The position numbers and the translations under genes were made by a program. Positions 5,490-13,873 of a stretch of DNA of 21,807 nt are shown here, one piece after another. A model generated the notes under the pieces. It had not been told where the DNA came from. It ran no database searches and worked only from the letters and a program-made list of their open reading frames with translations. Source of the DNA: an uncultured Oscillospiraceae bacterium (GTDB taxonomy: Bacteria > Bacillota > Clostridia > Oscillospirales > Acutalibacteraceae); contig CAJUPK010000024.1 in the NCBI GenBank assembly GCA_910588415.1, positions 1-21,807 on the forward strand, read 5' to 3'. Position 1 is the stretch's first letter. The number at the start of each line of letters is the position of its first letter.

Positions 5490-6863
5490 TCACACCTTTC
5501 CGTAATACTGATCCAGGAACTTATCGTTGATACGTTTCAGCTCAGAACGGGGCAGAATGGACAGCAGCTTCCAGCCAATGTCCAGGGTCTCTTCAATGTC
5601 CCGGTTGGCGTTGTACCCCTGGGAAACATACTCGTTCTCAAAGGCGTCCGCAAACTGGGCATAGAGCTTGTCAATGTCTGTCAGGGCAGCCTCGCCCAGC
5701 ACCACCATCAGCTCTTTGGCCTCCTTGCCGCGGGCATAGGCCGCAAACAGCTGGTTCATGGTGGCAGCGTGGTCCGCACGGGTGCGGCCTTCGCCAATGC
5801 CCTTGTCCTTCAAACGGCTCAGAGAGGGCAGCACGTCAATGGGCGGGGTCACGTTCTTGCGGTACAGCTCCTGGCTCAAAATGATCTGGCCCTCGGTGAT
5901 GTAGCCGGTCAGGTCGGGGATGGGGTGGGTCTTGTCGCCTTCCGGCATGGTCAAAATGGGAATCATGGTGATAGAGCCGTTCTTGCCCTTCTGGCGGCCA
6001 GCCCGCTCGTACAGAGTGGCCAGGTCCGTGTACATGTAGCCAGGGTAGCCGCGGCGGCCAGGAACTTCCTTCCGGGCAGCAGAGACTTCGCGCAGGGCGT
6101 CGGCGTAGTTGGTGATGTCCGTCAGAATGACCAGCACGTGCATGTTCTTCTCAAAGGCCAGGTACTCCGCGGCGGTCAGGGCCATCTTAGGGGTGGCGAT
6201 GCGCTCTACAGCGGGGTCGTTGGCCAAATTTACAAACATAACCGTGCGGTCAATGGCCCCGGTCTCCCGGAAGCTCTGTACGAAGAAGTTGGATTCCTCG
6301 AAGGTAATACCCATGGCGGCAAAGACCACCACAAAGGGATCGTTGGTGCCCCGCACCTTGGCCTGGCGGGCAATCTGGGCAGCCAGCTGGGCATGGGGCA
6401 GGCCGGAGGCGGAGAAGATGGGCAGCTTCTGGCCGCGCACCAGGGTGTTCAGGCCGTCAATGGCAGAAACACCGGTCTGGATGAACTCCTGGGGGTAGTT
6501 GCGGGCAGCGGGGTTCATGGGCAGGCCATTCACGTCCACCCGGCGGTCCGGCAGAATCTCCGGCCCGTTGTCAATGGGGCGGCCCAGACCATCGAACACC
6601 CGGCCCAGCATGTCCTCGCTTACCCCCAGCTCCATGCTGTGGCCCAAAAAGCGCACCTTGGAGTTGGAGAGGTTGATGCCGGTAGAGTTCTCAAACAGCT
6701 GTACCAGGGCATTGCCCTCGTTGATTTCCAGGACCTTGCAGCGGCGGCGCTCGCCGTTGGCCAGCTCAATTTCAGCCAGCTCGTCGTAAGAGACATTCTC
6801 CACGTCCCGCACCAGCATCAGAGGGCCCGCCACTTCCTGGATGGTTCTATATTCCTTAGGCAT
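5490..6863 (-). CDS. atpB: V/A-type ATPase subunit B (non-catalytic head subunit)
   Basis: A 457-residue subunit, normal family length, alternating with A in the A3B3 head. It has the alpha/beta-ATPase fold but no functional P-loop: where A has its nucleotide loop, B reads SASGLPHA (151-158). Arg350 in the LPSLSRL motif is at the position of the arginine finger (Arg350) known from Enterococcus hirae NtpB, which reaches into the neighbouring catalytic site. The N-terminal beta-barrel (MPKEYRTIQEVAGPLMLV) is typical. The start ATG overlaps the atpA stop by one base (TAATG), so the two are translationally coupled, which fits their equal stoichiometry. Confidence 0.96.
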   Translation of the reverse strand: MPKEYRTIQEVAGPLMLVRDVENVSYDELAEIELANGERRRCKVLEINEGNALVQLFENSTGINLSNSKVRFLGHSMELGVSEDMLGRVFDGLGRPIDNGPEILPDRRVDVNGLPMNPAARNYPQEFIQTGVSAIDGLNTLVRGQKLPIFSASGLPHAQLAAQIARQAKVRGTNDPFVVVFAAMGITFEESNFFVQSFRETGAIDRTVMFVNLANDPAVERIATPKMALTAAEYLAFEKNMHVLVILTDITNYADALREVSAARKEVPGRRGYPGYMYTDLATLYERAGRQKGKNGSITMIPILTMPEGDKTHPIPDLTGYITEGQIILSQELYRKNVTPPIDVLPSLSRLKDKGIGEGRTRADHAATMNQLFAAYARGKEAKELMVVLGEAALTDIDKLYAQFADAFENEYVSQGYNANRDIEETLDIGWKLLSILPRSELKRINDKFLDQYYGKV

Positions 6864-8632
6864 TAGAAGTCCTCCTTTGTCTGCTTGGCGTCATTCAGCT
6901 CCTGGTCCAGCTGGGCCATAACCCGGTTGAAGCTCTCCTGAATCTTATCCGGCTCTGTGTACTTAAAGCGGCCAATCTGCTCGCGCACAGGCAGGTCGAT
7001 CAGCTTCTGAATGTCCACCCCGGCGTTGAGAGCGGCCAAAGCCTTCTCATAGTACCCGGTGATCAGCAGCATCATGTCGTGCTGCTTCTCCAGGGAGGTA
7101 TATGTGTCAATTTCATCAAAAGCGTTCTGATGGAGGAAGTCCTCGCGGATGGACCGGGCGGCCTCCAGCTTCAGGCGGTCCGGGGCGGAGAGGGCGTCCA
7201 TGCCAACCAGCTGCACAATCTCCTGCAGCTCAGCCTCGTCCTGCAAAAGACCCATCAGCTTGGTGCGCTGGGCGGTCCAGTCCTCGGCCACATGGGTGTT
7301 GAACCAGTTCTCCATGTTGTCCAAATACAGAGAGTAGCTGGTCAGCCAGTTGATGGCCGGGAAGTGCCGCTGCTGGGCCAGGGAGGAATCCAGGCCCCAG
7401 AACACCTTCACAATGCGCAGGGTGGCCTGGGAGACAGGCTCGGAGATGTCGCCGCCAGGAGGGGACACAGCGCCGATAACCGACAGAGCGCCTTCCCGGT
7501 CTCCAGAGCACAGGGTCTTTACAGAACCGGCCCGCTCATAGAACTGGGCCAAACGGCTGCCCAGGTAGGCCGGGTAGCCTTCTTCGCCGGGCATCTCTTC
7601 CAGACGGCCGGACATCTCGCGCAGAGCCTCGGCCCAGCGGGAGGTGGAGTCAGCCATCAGGGCCACAGAGTAGCCCATGTCCCGGAAGTACTCGGCAATG
7701 GTGATGCCCGTGTAGATAGAGGCCTCACGGGCGGCCACAGGCATGTCAGAGGTATTGGCAATCAGAACGGTCCGCTCCATCAGGGACTTGCCGGTTTTGG
7801 GGTCCACCAGTTCGGGGAACTCGTTCAGTACGTCGGTCATCTCATTGCCGCGTTCGCCGCAGCCAATGTAAACCACAATGTCCGCCTCTGCCCACTTGGC
7901 CAGCTGGTGCTGCACCACGGTCTTGCCGCTGCCAAAGGGGCCGGGAACTGCCGCCACACCGCCCCGGGCAATGGGGAACATGCAGTCCACCACCCGCTGG
8001 CCCGTGATCAGGGGCATATCCGGGGACAGCTTCTCTTTGTAGGGCCGGCCCATACGCACAGGCCAGCTCTGCATCAGGCCCAGGGGCTTGGGGCCGTCCT
8101 TGGTCTCCACGGTGGCCACGGTGTCCGTAACCTTATACTTGCCCGCCTTGATCTCCGTCAGCTTGCCGGAAACCCCGGGAGGGACCATGATCTTGTGAGA
8201 GACCACCTCGGTCTCCTGCACGGTGCCAATAATGTCGCCGCCGGTCACTTCATCGCCAGCCTTGGCAGTGGGCACAAAGTCCCACTCCAGGTTCCGCTTC
8301 AGAGAGGGAACCTCTACGCCCCGCTGCAGGTTGTTGCCAGAAATCTTCATAATGTCATCCAGCGGGCGCTGGATGCCGTCGTAAATACTGCTGATCAGGC
8401 CAGGCCCCAGCTCCACGCTCATGGGCTGGCCGGTGGAGACCACCGGTTCGCCGGGGGCCAGGCCAGAGGTCTCCTCGTACACCTGAATGGAGGCCTCGTC
8501 GCCGTGAATCTCTATGATTTCGCCGATCAGGCGGCGTTCGCTGACGCGCACCACGTCGAACATGTTGGCGTCGCGCATACCTTTGGCGATCACCAGAGGT
8601 CCGGCTATTTTTTTGATGGTGCCATTGCTCAT
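6863..8632 (-). CDS. atpA: V/A-type ATPase catalytic subunit A
   Basis: A 589-residue catalytic subunit that hydrolyses or makes ATP. The P-loop GPFGSGKT is at 231-238, with Lys237 and Thr238 as nucleotide contacts. The catalytic Glu is Glu260 in GCGERGNE. The SRWAEALREMSGRLEEMPGE segment and the A-specific bulge region (about residues 110-190) are present, which separates A from F-type beta. The start ATG has only a weak GGTG/CGG-type ribosome site. A 103-base gap with two small hairpins separates it from atpF, the longest gap in the operon. It ends with TAATG overlap into atpB. Confidence 0.97.
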   Translation of the reverse strand: MSNGTIKKIAGPLVIAKGMRDANMFDVVRVSERRLIGEIIEIHGDEASIQVYEETSGLAPGEPVVSTGQPMSVELGPGLISSIYDGIQRPLDDIMKISGNNLQRGVEVPSLKRNLEWDFVPTAKAGDEVTGGDIIGTVQETEVVSHKIMVPPGVSGKLTEIKAGKYKVTDTVATVETKDGPKPLGLMQSWPVRMGRPYKEKLSPDMPLITGQRVVDCMFPIARGGVAAVPGPFGSGKTVVQHQLAKWAEADIVVYIGCGERGNEMTDVLNEFPELVDPKTGKSLMERTVLIANTSDMPVAAREASIYTGITIAEYFRDMGYSVALMADSTSRWAEALREMSGRLEEMPGEEGYPAYLGSRLAQFYERAGSVKTLCSGDREGALSVIGAVSPPGGDISEPVSQATLRIVKVFWGLDSSLAQQRHFPAINWLTSYSLYLDNMENWFNTHVAEDWTAQRTKLMGLLQDEAELQEIVQLVGMDALSAPDRLKLEAARSIREDFLHQNAFDEIDTYTSLEKQHDMMLLITGYYEKALAALNAGVDIQKLIDLPVREQIGRFKYTEPDKIQESFNRVMAQLDQELNDAKQTKEDF

Positions 8633-8735
8633 GTTTACCGATCACCCGTTTCTTTTTATTTGATTGAGACGGCGTCTCTTACGGTTTATCCCCAGGCTGG
8701 ACAGAGGGAAAGCTTCCCCTCTCCCACGCCCGCGG
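8633..8735 (-). other. 103-bp internal gap of the ATPase operon with two hairpins
   Basis: The gap lies between atpF and atpA. It contains gagac-ggc-gtctc (8666-8678) and an interrupted stem agaggg(aa)/(tt)ccctct at about 8703-8723. No T-run follows, and I see no good promoter. It may act in mRNA processing or in setting the level of the A3B3 head relative to the stalk genes. Confidence 0.45.
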
Positions 8736-9056
8736 TTAGTTGCCGTTGAAAATTATATCGGAGCCAACGGCCTGTTCCACCGAGTGCTTAACCATGTTGA
8801 TGCCAAGCCCCGTGTTGCCCCGCACCCCCGGAATGGGAATGACAGCGGGCAGCAGGTTTTCCCGGCAGCGGTCCAGCTCCGAAGTCAGCTCTTCAGCCAG
8901 GGCCTCGGTGATGTATATAACGGCGTAGTCCTGCTCAGAGAGGCGGCGCAGGGTTTTGGCGCCCTCCTCGCTGTTCTGGACCGGAAACACCTCCAGCCCC
9001 AGGGCCGCAAAGCCATAGATGCTGTCGCGGTCGCCTAAAACTGCTATTTTATACAT
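8736..9056 (-). CDS. atpF: V/A-type ATPase subunit F (central stalk)
   Basis: A 106-residue soluble subunit that sits on the D shaft; it is called NtpG in the E. hirae scheme. The sequence has the Rossmann-like start MYKIAVLGDRDSIYGFAALG and the ITEALAEEL segment followed by VIPIPG, all typical of the family. The start ATG overlaps the last codons of atpC by eight bases, with GAGG seven bases upstream inside atpC, so translation is coupled. Length and position between C and A match the standard operon order. Confidence 0.94.
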   Translation of the reverse strand: MYKIAVLGDRDSIYGFAALGLEVFPVQNSEEGAKTLRRLSEQDYAVIYITEALAEELTSELDRCRENLLPAVIPIPGVRGNTGLGINMVKHSVEQAVGSDIIFNGN

Positions 9057-10014
9057 ACATTTCCCTCAGTCTTTCCCGAATCATCCGGTCGTCCAGCCCA
9101 TTCAGCTTGCCGGAAAGGATGATCCGCACGGTGCTAATCTCATTGCGCCGGGCAACCACAAAGGCAAACAGGGGCCCAATGGTAAAGGGATTGGTCTTCT
9201 GCCCTTTTACCAGGTCCATCACCTTGTCGTCGCACCACTTTTCAAAGGCGGAATAGGACTCTTTCAGCCGCTCGGCAGCCGCGCTGTAGGGCGTAACCGC
9301 CAAGTAGGCAAACAGCTCATCCAGGCCCTTGCAGGCCGCCACTGCCAGGGAATCCACATGCAGGGTGCCGCAGGGGGCCAGGGCGCTCTCTAAAAAGGCC
9401 CGGTTCTTGCCGGTCTTGCAGGCCCGCACCGCCACCTTGATGTTGGACACCGCGCAGGTCAGCTCCGCATAATCCCGCAGGATGTCGCTGCCGCTGTTTC
9501 TGCCGCACTCCAACAGGTCGCAAAGGCAGGCCCGGTCCAAAATAATGTCGCACAGCTGGCCGTCCTCCGTCTGCAGCAGGGTGTGATAGGCACTGTCCGC
9601 TGCCTGGGCCATGTGCTCCGGCAGGGAGGAGAAGTCCCCCTCCCGCACGCAGCGCAGCATGACCTCCGGGTCAACCGAGCCCCCGGGCAAAAACACGTCG
9701 TGGGGCTCCACACTGGTAACTACCGCCTTAACAGCCGCCTTCAGGTTGTTGTAGTCGGTGGGAAACAGAAGCACCTGGAAGGGGGTCATATCCTTGGTCA
9801 GCTCATGAATAAAGGCCCAGGTCTTTTCCTCCTCCGCGGCCAGAACCTCCTCCGGCGTGGAGGAATTTCCGTCGCCCCAGCCCTTGTCTGAAAGGGTCCG
9901 CAGGCACTCCTCCAGGGTCCGGCAGGCCATCAGCTGGTCCACGTCCTGGCGGTTTAAAAGCCCCAGCTCCCGTGCGCGCACCCGTGCCACCGCATAGATG
10001 TATTCTTCACTCAT
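9049..10014 (-). CDS. atpC: V/A-type ATPase subunit C/d (rotor-ring adaptor)
   Basis: A 321-residue soluble protein that caps the membrane ring and links it to the D-F shaft. The N-terminal YIYAVARVRARELGLL and DVDQLM segments and the LFPTDYNNLKAAVKA motif are those of the family; the C-terminal half has the NPFTIGPLFAFVVARRNEI motif, followed by an Arg-rich end (RMIRERLREMYV). It is slightly shorter than many relatives. The start ATG is 29 bases after the atpE stop, with AAAGGA about twelve bases upstream. The end overlaps atpF by eight bases. Confidence 0.93.
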   Translation of the reverse strand: MSEEYIYAVARVRARELGLLNRQDVDQLMACRTLEECLRTLSDKGWGDGNSSTPEEVLAAEEEKTWAFIHELTKDMTPFQVLLFPTDYNNLKAAVKAVVTSVEPHDVFLPGGSVDPEVMLRCVREGDFSSLPEHMAQAADSAYHTLLQTEDGQLCDIILDRACLCDLLECGRNSGSDILRDYAELTCAVSNIKVAVRACKTGKNRAFLESALAPCGTLHVDSLAVAACKGLDELFAYLAVTPYSAAAERLKESYSAFEKWCDDKVMDLVKGQKTNPFTIGPLFAFVVARRNEISTVRIILSGKLNGLDDRMIRERLREMYV

Positions 10015-10043
10015 AGAAGCAAGTTTCCTTTCTCCGGCGGGGT

Positions 10044-10637
10044 TTACGCCACAGGGAACAGCAGCCGGCCGGCCGCGTCCCGCAGCTCTTCGTAGGCGTC
10101 CTCAAAGATGGCCCGGAAGGTGCAGTTGATATCCACGCCGCCATATACAAGCATAAAACCGCTCTCTATTTTGTGGGGCCTGGGCGAGATGGTGACCTCT
10201 GCCTCGGGCACGGCCTTGCGCATACGGGCCAAAAAGTCGTCCGGCAGGCGGTCAATGTCCTTTTTGTTCAGGTGCATCTCGCCCCTGCCCTCCTGGGCAA
10301 AGCGCTTATACAGCGCCAGCAGGGTCTCAAAATATTCCTCGTCCGGGGCATTCTCCAGGGAATCCCTGGCAGCGCCAATGGCCTCCTGAATCAGCTCCTG
10401 CTTAAAGACCAGCATCTGGTTGCGCTGCTCCAGCTCCGCGGCAGACTGCGCCCGGTCCCGGATATCCTGGGCCTTGCGCTCGCCGTCCTTTAAAACAGCG
10501 CGCACCTTCTCGGCGCCCTCGCTTTTGGCGTTTTCCGCAATCTCGTCCGCCTTCTGTTTGGCCTGGGCCAGAATTTCTCCAGCCTCTTTTTGGCCGTCTC
10601 CGGCAATCTGATTGATAATAGACTCCAGTCCGGTCAT
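10044..10637 (-). CDS. atpE: V/A-type ATPase subunit E (peripheral stalk)
   Basis: A 197-residue stator subunit that pairs with the small G/H subunit to hold the head still. Residues 1 to about 110 are a charged heptad-like helix (GQKEAGEILAQAKQKADEIA and so on), and the rest is a globular head-binding domain with ISPRPHKIESGFMLVYGGVDI, typical of subunit E. The start ATG has GGAGG nine bases upstream. It lies between atpK and atpC, as in other V/A operons. Confidence 0.92.
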   Translation of the reverse strand: MTGLESIINQIAGDGQKEAGEILAQAKQKADEIAENAKSEGAEKVRAVLKDGERKAQDIRDRAQSAAELEQRNQMLVFKQELIQEAIGAARDSLENAPDEEYFETLLALYKRFAQEGRGEMHLNKKDIDRLPDDFLARMRKAVPEAEVTISPRPHKIESGFMLVYGGVDINCTFRAIFEDAYEELRDAAGRLLFPVA

Positions 10638-10674
10638 GGATTTCCCTCCTCTCTGCTCAGCTTCCGGTTATCCA

Positions 10675-11166
10675 TCATACGGAAAGGCCGCCGATGCTGG
10701 TGATAGCCAGAATGGAGATCAGCAGGGCCAAAACCGCGTAGGTCTCAACCATGGCAGGGAAAATCATGGACTTGCCGAACTGGTCCGGGCGCTTTGCCAC
10801 CAGAGAGATGGAGGACACAGCGGCCTTGGCCTGCCACTTGGCAGAGACCATGCCCACAATGGCCATGGGCAAGCAGGCGGCCAGGTACAGCAGGCCCTTG
10901 GCCAGGGTGATGTCCGCGCTGCCGCCCAAAATGCCGATCTGGGTCAGGGTAACAAAGCCGATCAAGAGGCCGTAAATGCCCTGGGTGCCGGGCAGCAGCT
11001 GAAGGATCAGAACTTTACCGAACTGGCTGGGGTCCTCAGTAACCACGCCGGCGGCAGCCTGGCCGGTCATGCCAACGCCAATGGCGGAACCAATGCCGCC
11101 CATAAGGGCTGCCAGAACAGCGCCGATAAGGGCAAACACAATGCCCATGGTAGTCCAATCAAACAT
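10675..11166 (-). CDS. atpK: V/A-type ATPase subunit K (membrane rotor ring), predicted Na+-binding
   Basis: A 163-residue double-hairpin proteolipid with four membrane segments. The ion site is readable: LLPGTQGIYG gives Leu58, Thr61, Gln62 and Tyr65; Gln112 lies in SAKWQAK; the essential carboxylate is Glu141 in MVETYA. By alignment in my head these correspond to Leu61, Thr64, Gln65, Tyr68, Gln110 and Glu139 of Enterococcus hirae NtpK, the set that binds Na+. Only the second hairpin carries the acidic residue, as usual for the fused form. The start ATG follows the atpI stop by three bases, and the GGAGG ribosome site lies inside the last codons of atpI. Confidence 0.95.
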   Translation of the reverse strand: MFDWTTMGIVFALIGAVLAALMGGIGSAIGVGMTGQAAAGVVTEDPSQFGKVLILQLLPGTQGIYGLLIGFVTLTQIGILGGSADITLAKGLLYLAACLPMAIVGMVSAKWQAKAAVSSISLVAKRPDQFGKSMIFPAMVETYAVLALLISILAITSIGGLSV

Positions 11167-11169
11167 TTT

Positions 11170-13200
11170 CTATTCCTCCGTAATCTTAAAGTATTTTGTC
11201 TTAGCGGCAAAGGGCTGGAATTTGCGCCCGCCGCCCTCATAAAACTTGCCAAAGAACTCCACGTACTGCAAACGGTTGGTATGTACGTAAGCGCCCAGCA
11301 GGTTGATGAGCAGGTTAAGCACATGGCCAATAAGGAAGACCACAATGAACAAAACAGCGCCCACAGGGCCGCCTCCTGCCATGGTGCCCAGCATGTTGAA
11401 CACCTGGGCGATAACGCCCGTGGCAAGGCCCAGGGCCAAAAGCCGGGAGTAGGACAAAATGTCTGAGAGCCAGCTGGACACGCCGTACAGGCCGTACAGG
11501 CCCTTCAAAAAGCGTTTTACGCCCCGGCTCTCCCGGCCAGAGGTGGCCACAATGCCCACAGCGCCAATGCCTGCCAGCACCAGCGCAATCGTGGTGACCA
11601 AAGAGGGAATGGCAATGGACAGGCCCATCATGTCCTGGAACATATCCATGGACACCAGGGCAACAATCAGGCCGCCTACCAGCATATACCAAAAGCCGCT
11701 GTCATACAGGGCGTCTAAATACTTGCCCCGGCGGCACAGCTGGTAAATCTGCATGGCAAGCCCTGCAAACAGGTGGATGATGCCCAGAAGGAAGCTGAAC
11801 AGCATCAGCCGCATGGGCTCTTCCAGGGGGGCAAACCACAGGGGCTGCACATGAATGTCCGCCCCAAAGAAGGTGCGGGCCACTACGTCAATGGCGTCTC
11901 CAAAGTAACTGCCGAACAGTACGCCCCAAAACATGGTGGAAAGCCCGCAGAAGAAGAACATGCGCATGGTTTTGCGCAGGCTTTCCTCTATGTTTTTGAA
12001 CTTTAACAGCACAATGCCCGTGCCCAGAGAGATCAAAAATCCATAGGCCGCGTCAGAAAGCATCATGCCAAAGAGCACATAGTAAAACACGCACATCACT
12101 TTGGCGGGGTCTATCTCCCACTTGCCGGGCAGGCTGTAGCCCTCGATGACACCCTCCACCGGCGCGGCAAAAAAGCCGTTTTGCAGCTGGATGGGCAGCT
12201 CTTCCTTTTCATCCGGGGTTTCCACCTCCACAAAAGCGCCGTACTTCTCTTCCAGCAGCTTCTGCAGGGCAGGGGCCCGGCGGGCCTCTATGTAGCCTGT
12301 CAGCCAAAACACATGGGGGCTTTGCCAAAGCTCGCCCAAAACCTGGTATTTATCGGCCCGCATGGTGTAGTAGTCCGCTGTAAACAGCAGGGCTTCCCGC
12401 TTATCACCATAGGAGGCAATCTCCTTTTCGCTGGCGGCAATGTCCTCCTGGGCTGCCTTAATCCGCCCGCGAAGCTCCTCCGCCCGCTGGGCAGGGGCTG
12501 TTTTAGAGGGCGCCGCCGGGTAGGTGAAGCCCATGCCGCGCAGGGCGGCCTCGGCCTTCATGCCAAACTTGGCTAGGCACACCACAAACACGCAGGTCTG
12601 CTGGGGCTGGGTGCTCACCACCTCTACCTCCAGGCCCTCCACCTCGGGGGCGGCCTGGGCCAGGCGGGTCTTGATCTCTCCCGCGGTCAACTCCTCGGGA
12701 AATGAGCCGATGAACACACTGGTAGAGCTGGTGCCTATAGTGCGCATGGAGATGTCCAGGCCCATCCAAGGCGTCAGTGCATCGATCTGTGCCTCCAGCC
12801 GGGCAATCTCCGCCTGCTGGTCCCCAATGCGCCTGCCCAATGCGCTGATGCGGGAAGCCGTTTTGGTCAGTTCAGGGGCGGCCTGGGCCGTCTCTTCATA
12901 TTGCTGGGCATTGATCCCCTTGCGCCCCTCCAGCATGGCCAGCGCGGGCTTTTGGAAGGAGGCGTAGCTCTCAAGGATCTCCACAGCGTTTGTAATAAGC
13001 TGGGCATTTTTTTCGAACGTCTGCCGCGCAGAAGCGGTGTCCGTTTTGGAGAAGGGCCCCCCCGTCCCATCGGGGCCGGCCTCTTCGGGGCTGCTGACCT
13101 CCACAACGGCTCTGCGCTGCAGCATTTCTAAGATCTTTTTGCGGTTGCTCTTGGGCGCATACACATGGATGCGCTTCATTTCCACTACCGCCATCTGCAT
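11170..13200 (-). CDS. atpI: V/A-type ATPase subunit I (membrane stator, a-subunit)
   Basis: A 676-residue two-part protein. The N-terminal half is soluble and rich in coiled coil; the membrane half begins near residue 345 (MCVFYYVLFGMMLSDAAYGFL) and has about seven to eight segments forming the ion half-channels beside the K ring. Two conserved arginines are visible: one in SYSRLLALGLA, matching the essential Arg735 of yeast Vph1, and one in HTNRLQYVEFFGKFYEGGG near the C-terminus, matching Arg799. The start ATG has AAGGAGG four bases upstream; a second in-frame ATG two codons later has ten-base spacing and is an equally possible start. Confidence 0.95.
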   Translation of the reverse strand: MQMAVVEMKRIHVYAPKSNRKKILEMLQRRAVVEVSSPEEAGPDGTGGPFSKTDTASARQTFEKNAQLITNAVEILESYASFQKPALAMLEGRKGINAQQYEETAQAAPELTKTASRISALGRRIGDQQAEIARLEAQIDALTPWMGLDISMRTIGTSSTSVFIGSFPEELTAGEIKTRLAQAAPEVEGLEVEVVSTQPQQTCVFVVCLAKFGMKAEAALRGMGFTYPAAPSKTAPAQRAEELRGRIKAAQEDIAASEKEIASYGDKREALLFTADYYTMRADKYQVLGELWQSPHVFWLTGYIEARRAPALQKLLEEKYGAFVEVETPDEKEELPIQLQNGFFAAPVEGVIEGYSLPGKWEIDPAKVMCVFYYVLFGMMLSDAAYGFLISLGTGIVLLKFKNIEESLRKTMRMFFFCGLSTMFWGVLFGSYFGDAIDVVARTFFGADIHVQPLWFAPLEEPMRLMLFSFLLGIIHLFAGLAMQIYQLCRRGKYLDALYDSGFWYMLVGGLIVALVSMDMFQDMMGLSIAIPSLVTTIALVLAGIGAVGIVATSGRESRGVKRFLKGLYGLYGVSSWLSDILSYSRLLALGLATGVIAQVFNMLGTMAGGGPVGAVLFIVVFLIGHVLNLLINLLGAYVHTNRLQYVEFFGKFYEGGGRKFQPFAAKTKYFKITEE

Positions 13201-13212
13201 CGAACCTCCTTG

Positions 13213-13530
13213 TCAGGTCTTACCCAAAACGATTTTACGGATCTCTTCCACGACCTTGCCGCGGCTTTCCCCGGCCCGGCTGCGCAGGCTCTCCTGCTGG
13301 GACTGGGTCTGCTGCCTAACGCCGGCGCCAAGCTTTTCAGCGTCTGCCCTGGCTACACCGCAAAGCACGTCGGCCTTTTTGCGGGCCTCCTTCACGGCGG
13401 CCTGCACAGCCTTTTCGCCTTGCAGGGCAGCGTCGGCCACCAGCCTCTCGCCTTCCTCCTTGGCGTTCAGCACGGCTTCGCGGGCCTTTGTCTCAGCATC
13501 GCTGATGGCCTGCATGGTCTCTTTCGCCAA
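13213..13530 (-). CDS. atpH: V/A-type ATPase small peripheral-stalk subunit (G/H)
   Basis: A 105-residue, highly charged, almost wholly helical protein with long Ala/Glu/Lys heptads and no hydrophobic segment, the form of the subunit that pairs with E in the outer stalk (NtpF in E. hirae naming; G or H elsewhere). It is first in the operon, twelve bases before atpI. The start is TTG at 13528-13530 with AGGAGG about nine bases upstream; the next in-frame ATG, five codons later, has no comparable ribosome site. Low-complexity helices carry little family signal, so the call depends partly on position. Confidence 0.85.
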   Translation of the reverse strand: MAKETMQAISDAETKAREAVLNAKEEGERLVADAALQGEKAVQAAVKEARKKADVLCGVARADAEKLGAGVRQQTQSQQESLRSRAGESRGKVVEEIRKIVLGKT

Positions 13531-13709
13531 ACTTCTTCACCTCCTGGTATAGTCCTCTTTGTCTGCGCAGTCAAAAGCCCCCTTCCGCCCATAGAGAAAA
13601 GGGCCGGAAAAACGGTCCTCCCAGGGCAGCGGCAAAGGCTTTGGGTATATGTCTCTCTAAGCCGGTTCAGGGCCAGGCCTGGCCCGGCTTGGACTTCCAG
13701 ACTGCACCA
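13531..13709 (-). promoter_or_regulatory. long structured 5' leader of the ATPase operon
   Basis: The predicted transcript start near 13709 lies about 180 bases before the atpH TTG. Just inside it is a two-tier stem: aagccgg (13659-13665) with ccggctt (13685-13691), enclosing gcca/tggc. No T-run follows the stem, so it is not an obvious attenuator. A second weak stem with one mismatch lies near 13605-13622. I recognise no known riboswitch. Confidence 0.45.
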
Positions 13710-13715
13710 GGAATA

Positions 13716-13744
13716 TTATAACCCCTTCCGCTGTAAAAGTCAAA
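13716..13744 (-). promoter_or_regulatory. sigma-A promoter of the V/A-ATPase operon
   Basis: The minus strand has TTGACT (13739-13744), a 17-base spacer and TATAAT (13716-13721), one mismatch from consensus. It lies between the foldase terminator and atpH, so the nine-gene operon has its own start. Confidence 0.85.
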
Positions 13745-13779
13745 ATATAAATCAAAAAAAAGCCCTTTTTAAAGCGACA

Positions 13780-13820
13780 AAATGCCGCGGGAAGCAACGG
13801 GTTTCTTCCTGCGGCATTTT
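13780..13820 (-). terminator. terminator after the foldase lipoprotein gene
   Basis: A 16-bp stem with one wobble pair (13780-13795 with 13805-13820) and a nine-base loop ends in four T on both strands, and on the minus strand a further run of eight T follows about 20 bases on (13755-13762). It is placed 53 bases after the foldase stop and just before the ATPase promoter. The symmetry would allow it to work in both directions. Confidence 0.8.
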
Positions 13821-13873
13821 CAGCCAGATTTATTGCGGTTTCTTATAAAATTTTGGATAAACAGAGTCTGGGA

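Noticed and set aside
4371..6866. 831-codon open frame on the plus strand across the ATPase B and D genes
   Set aside because: It lies antisense to firmly identified genes, has no ribosome site and reads as low-complexity His/Gln/Gly-rich sequence. High GC content with strong codon bias leaves antisense frames open; the same holds for other long plus-strand frames at 7079-8749, 13853-15619, 15656-17134 and 18167-19327.
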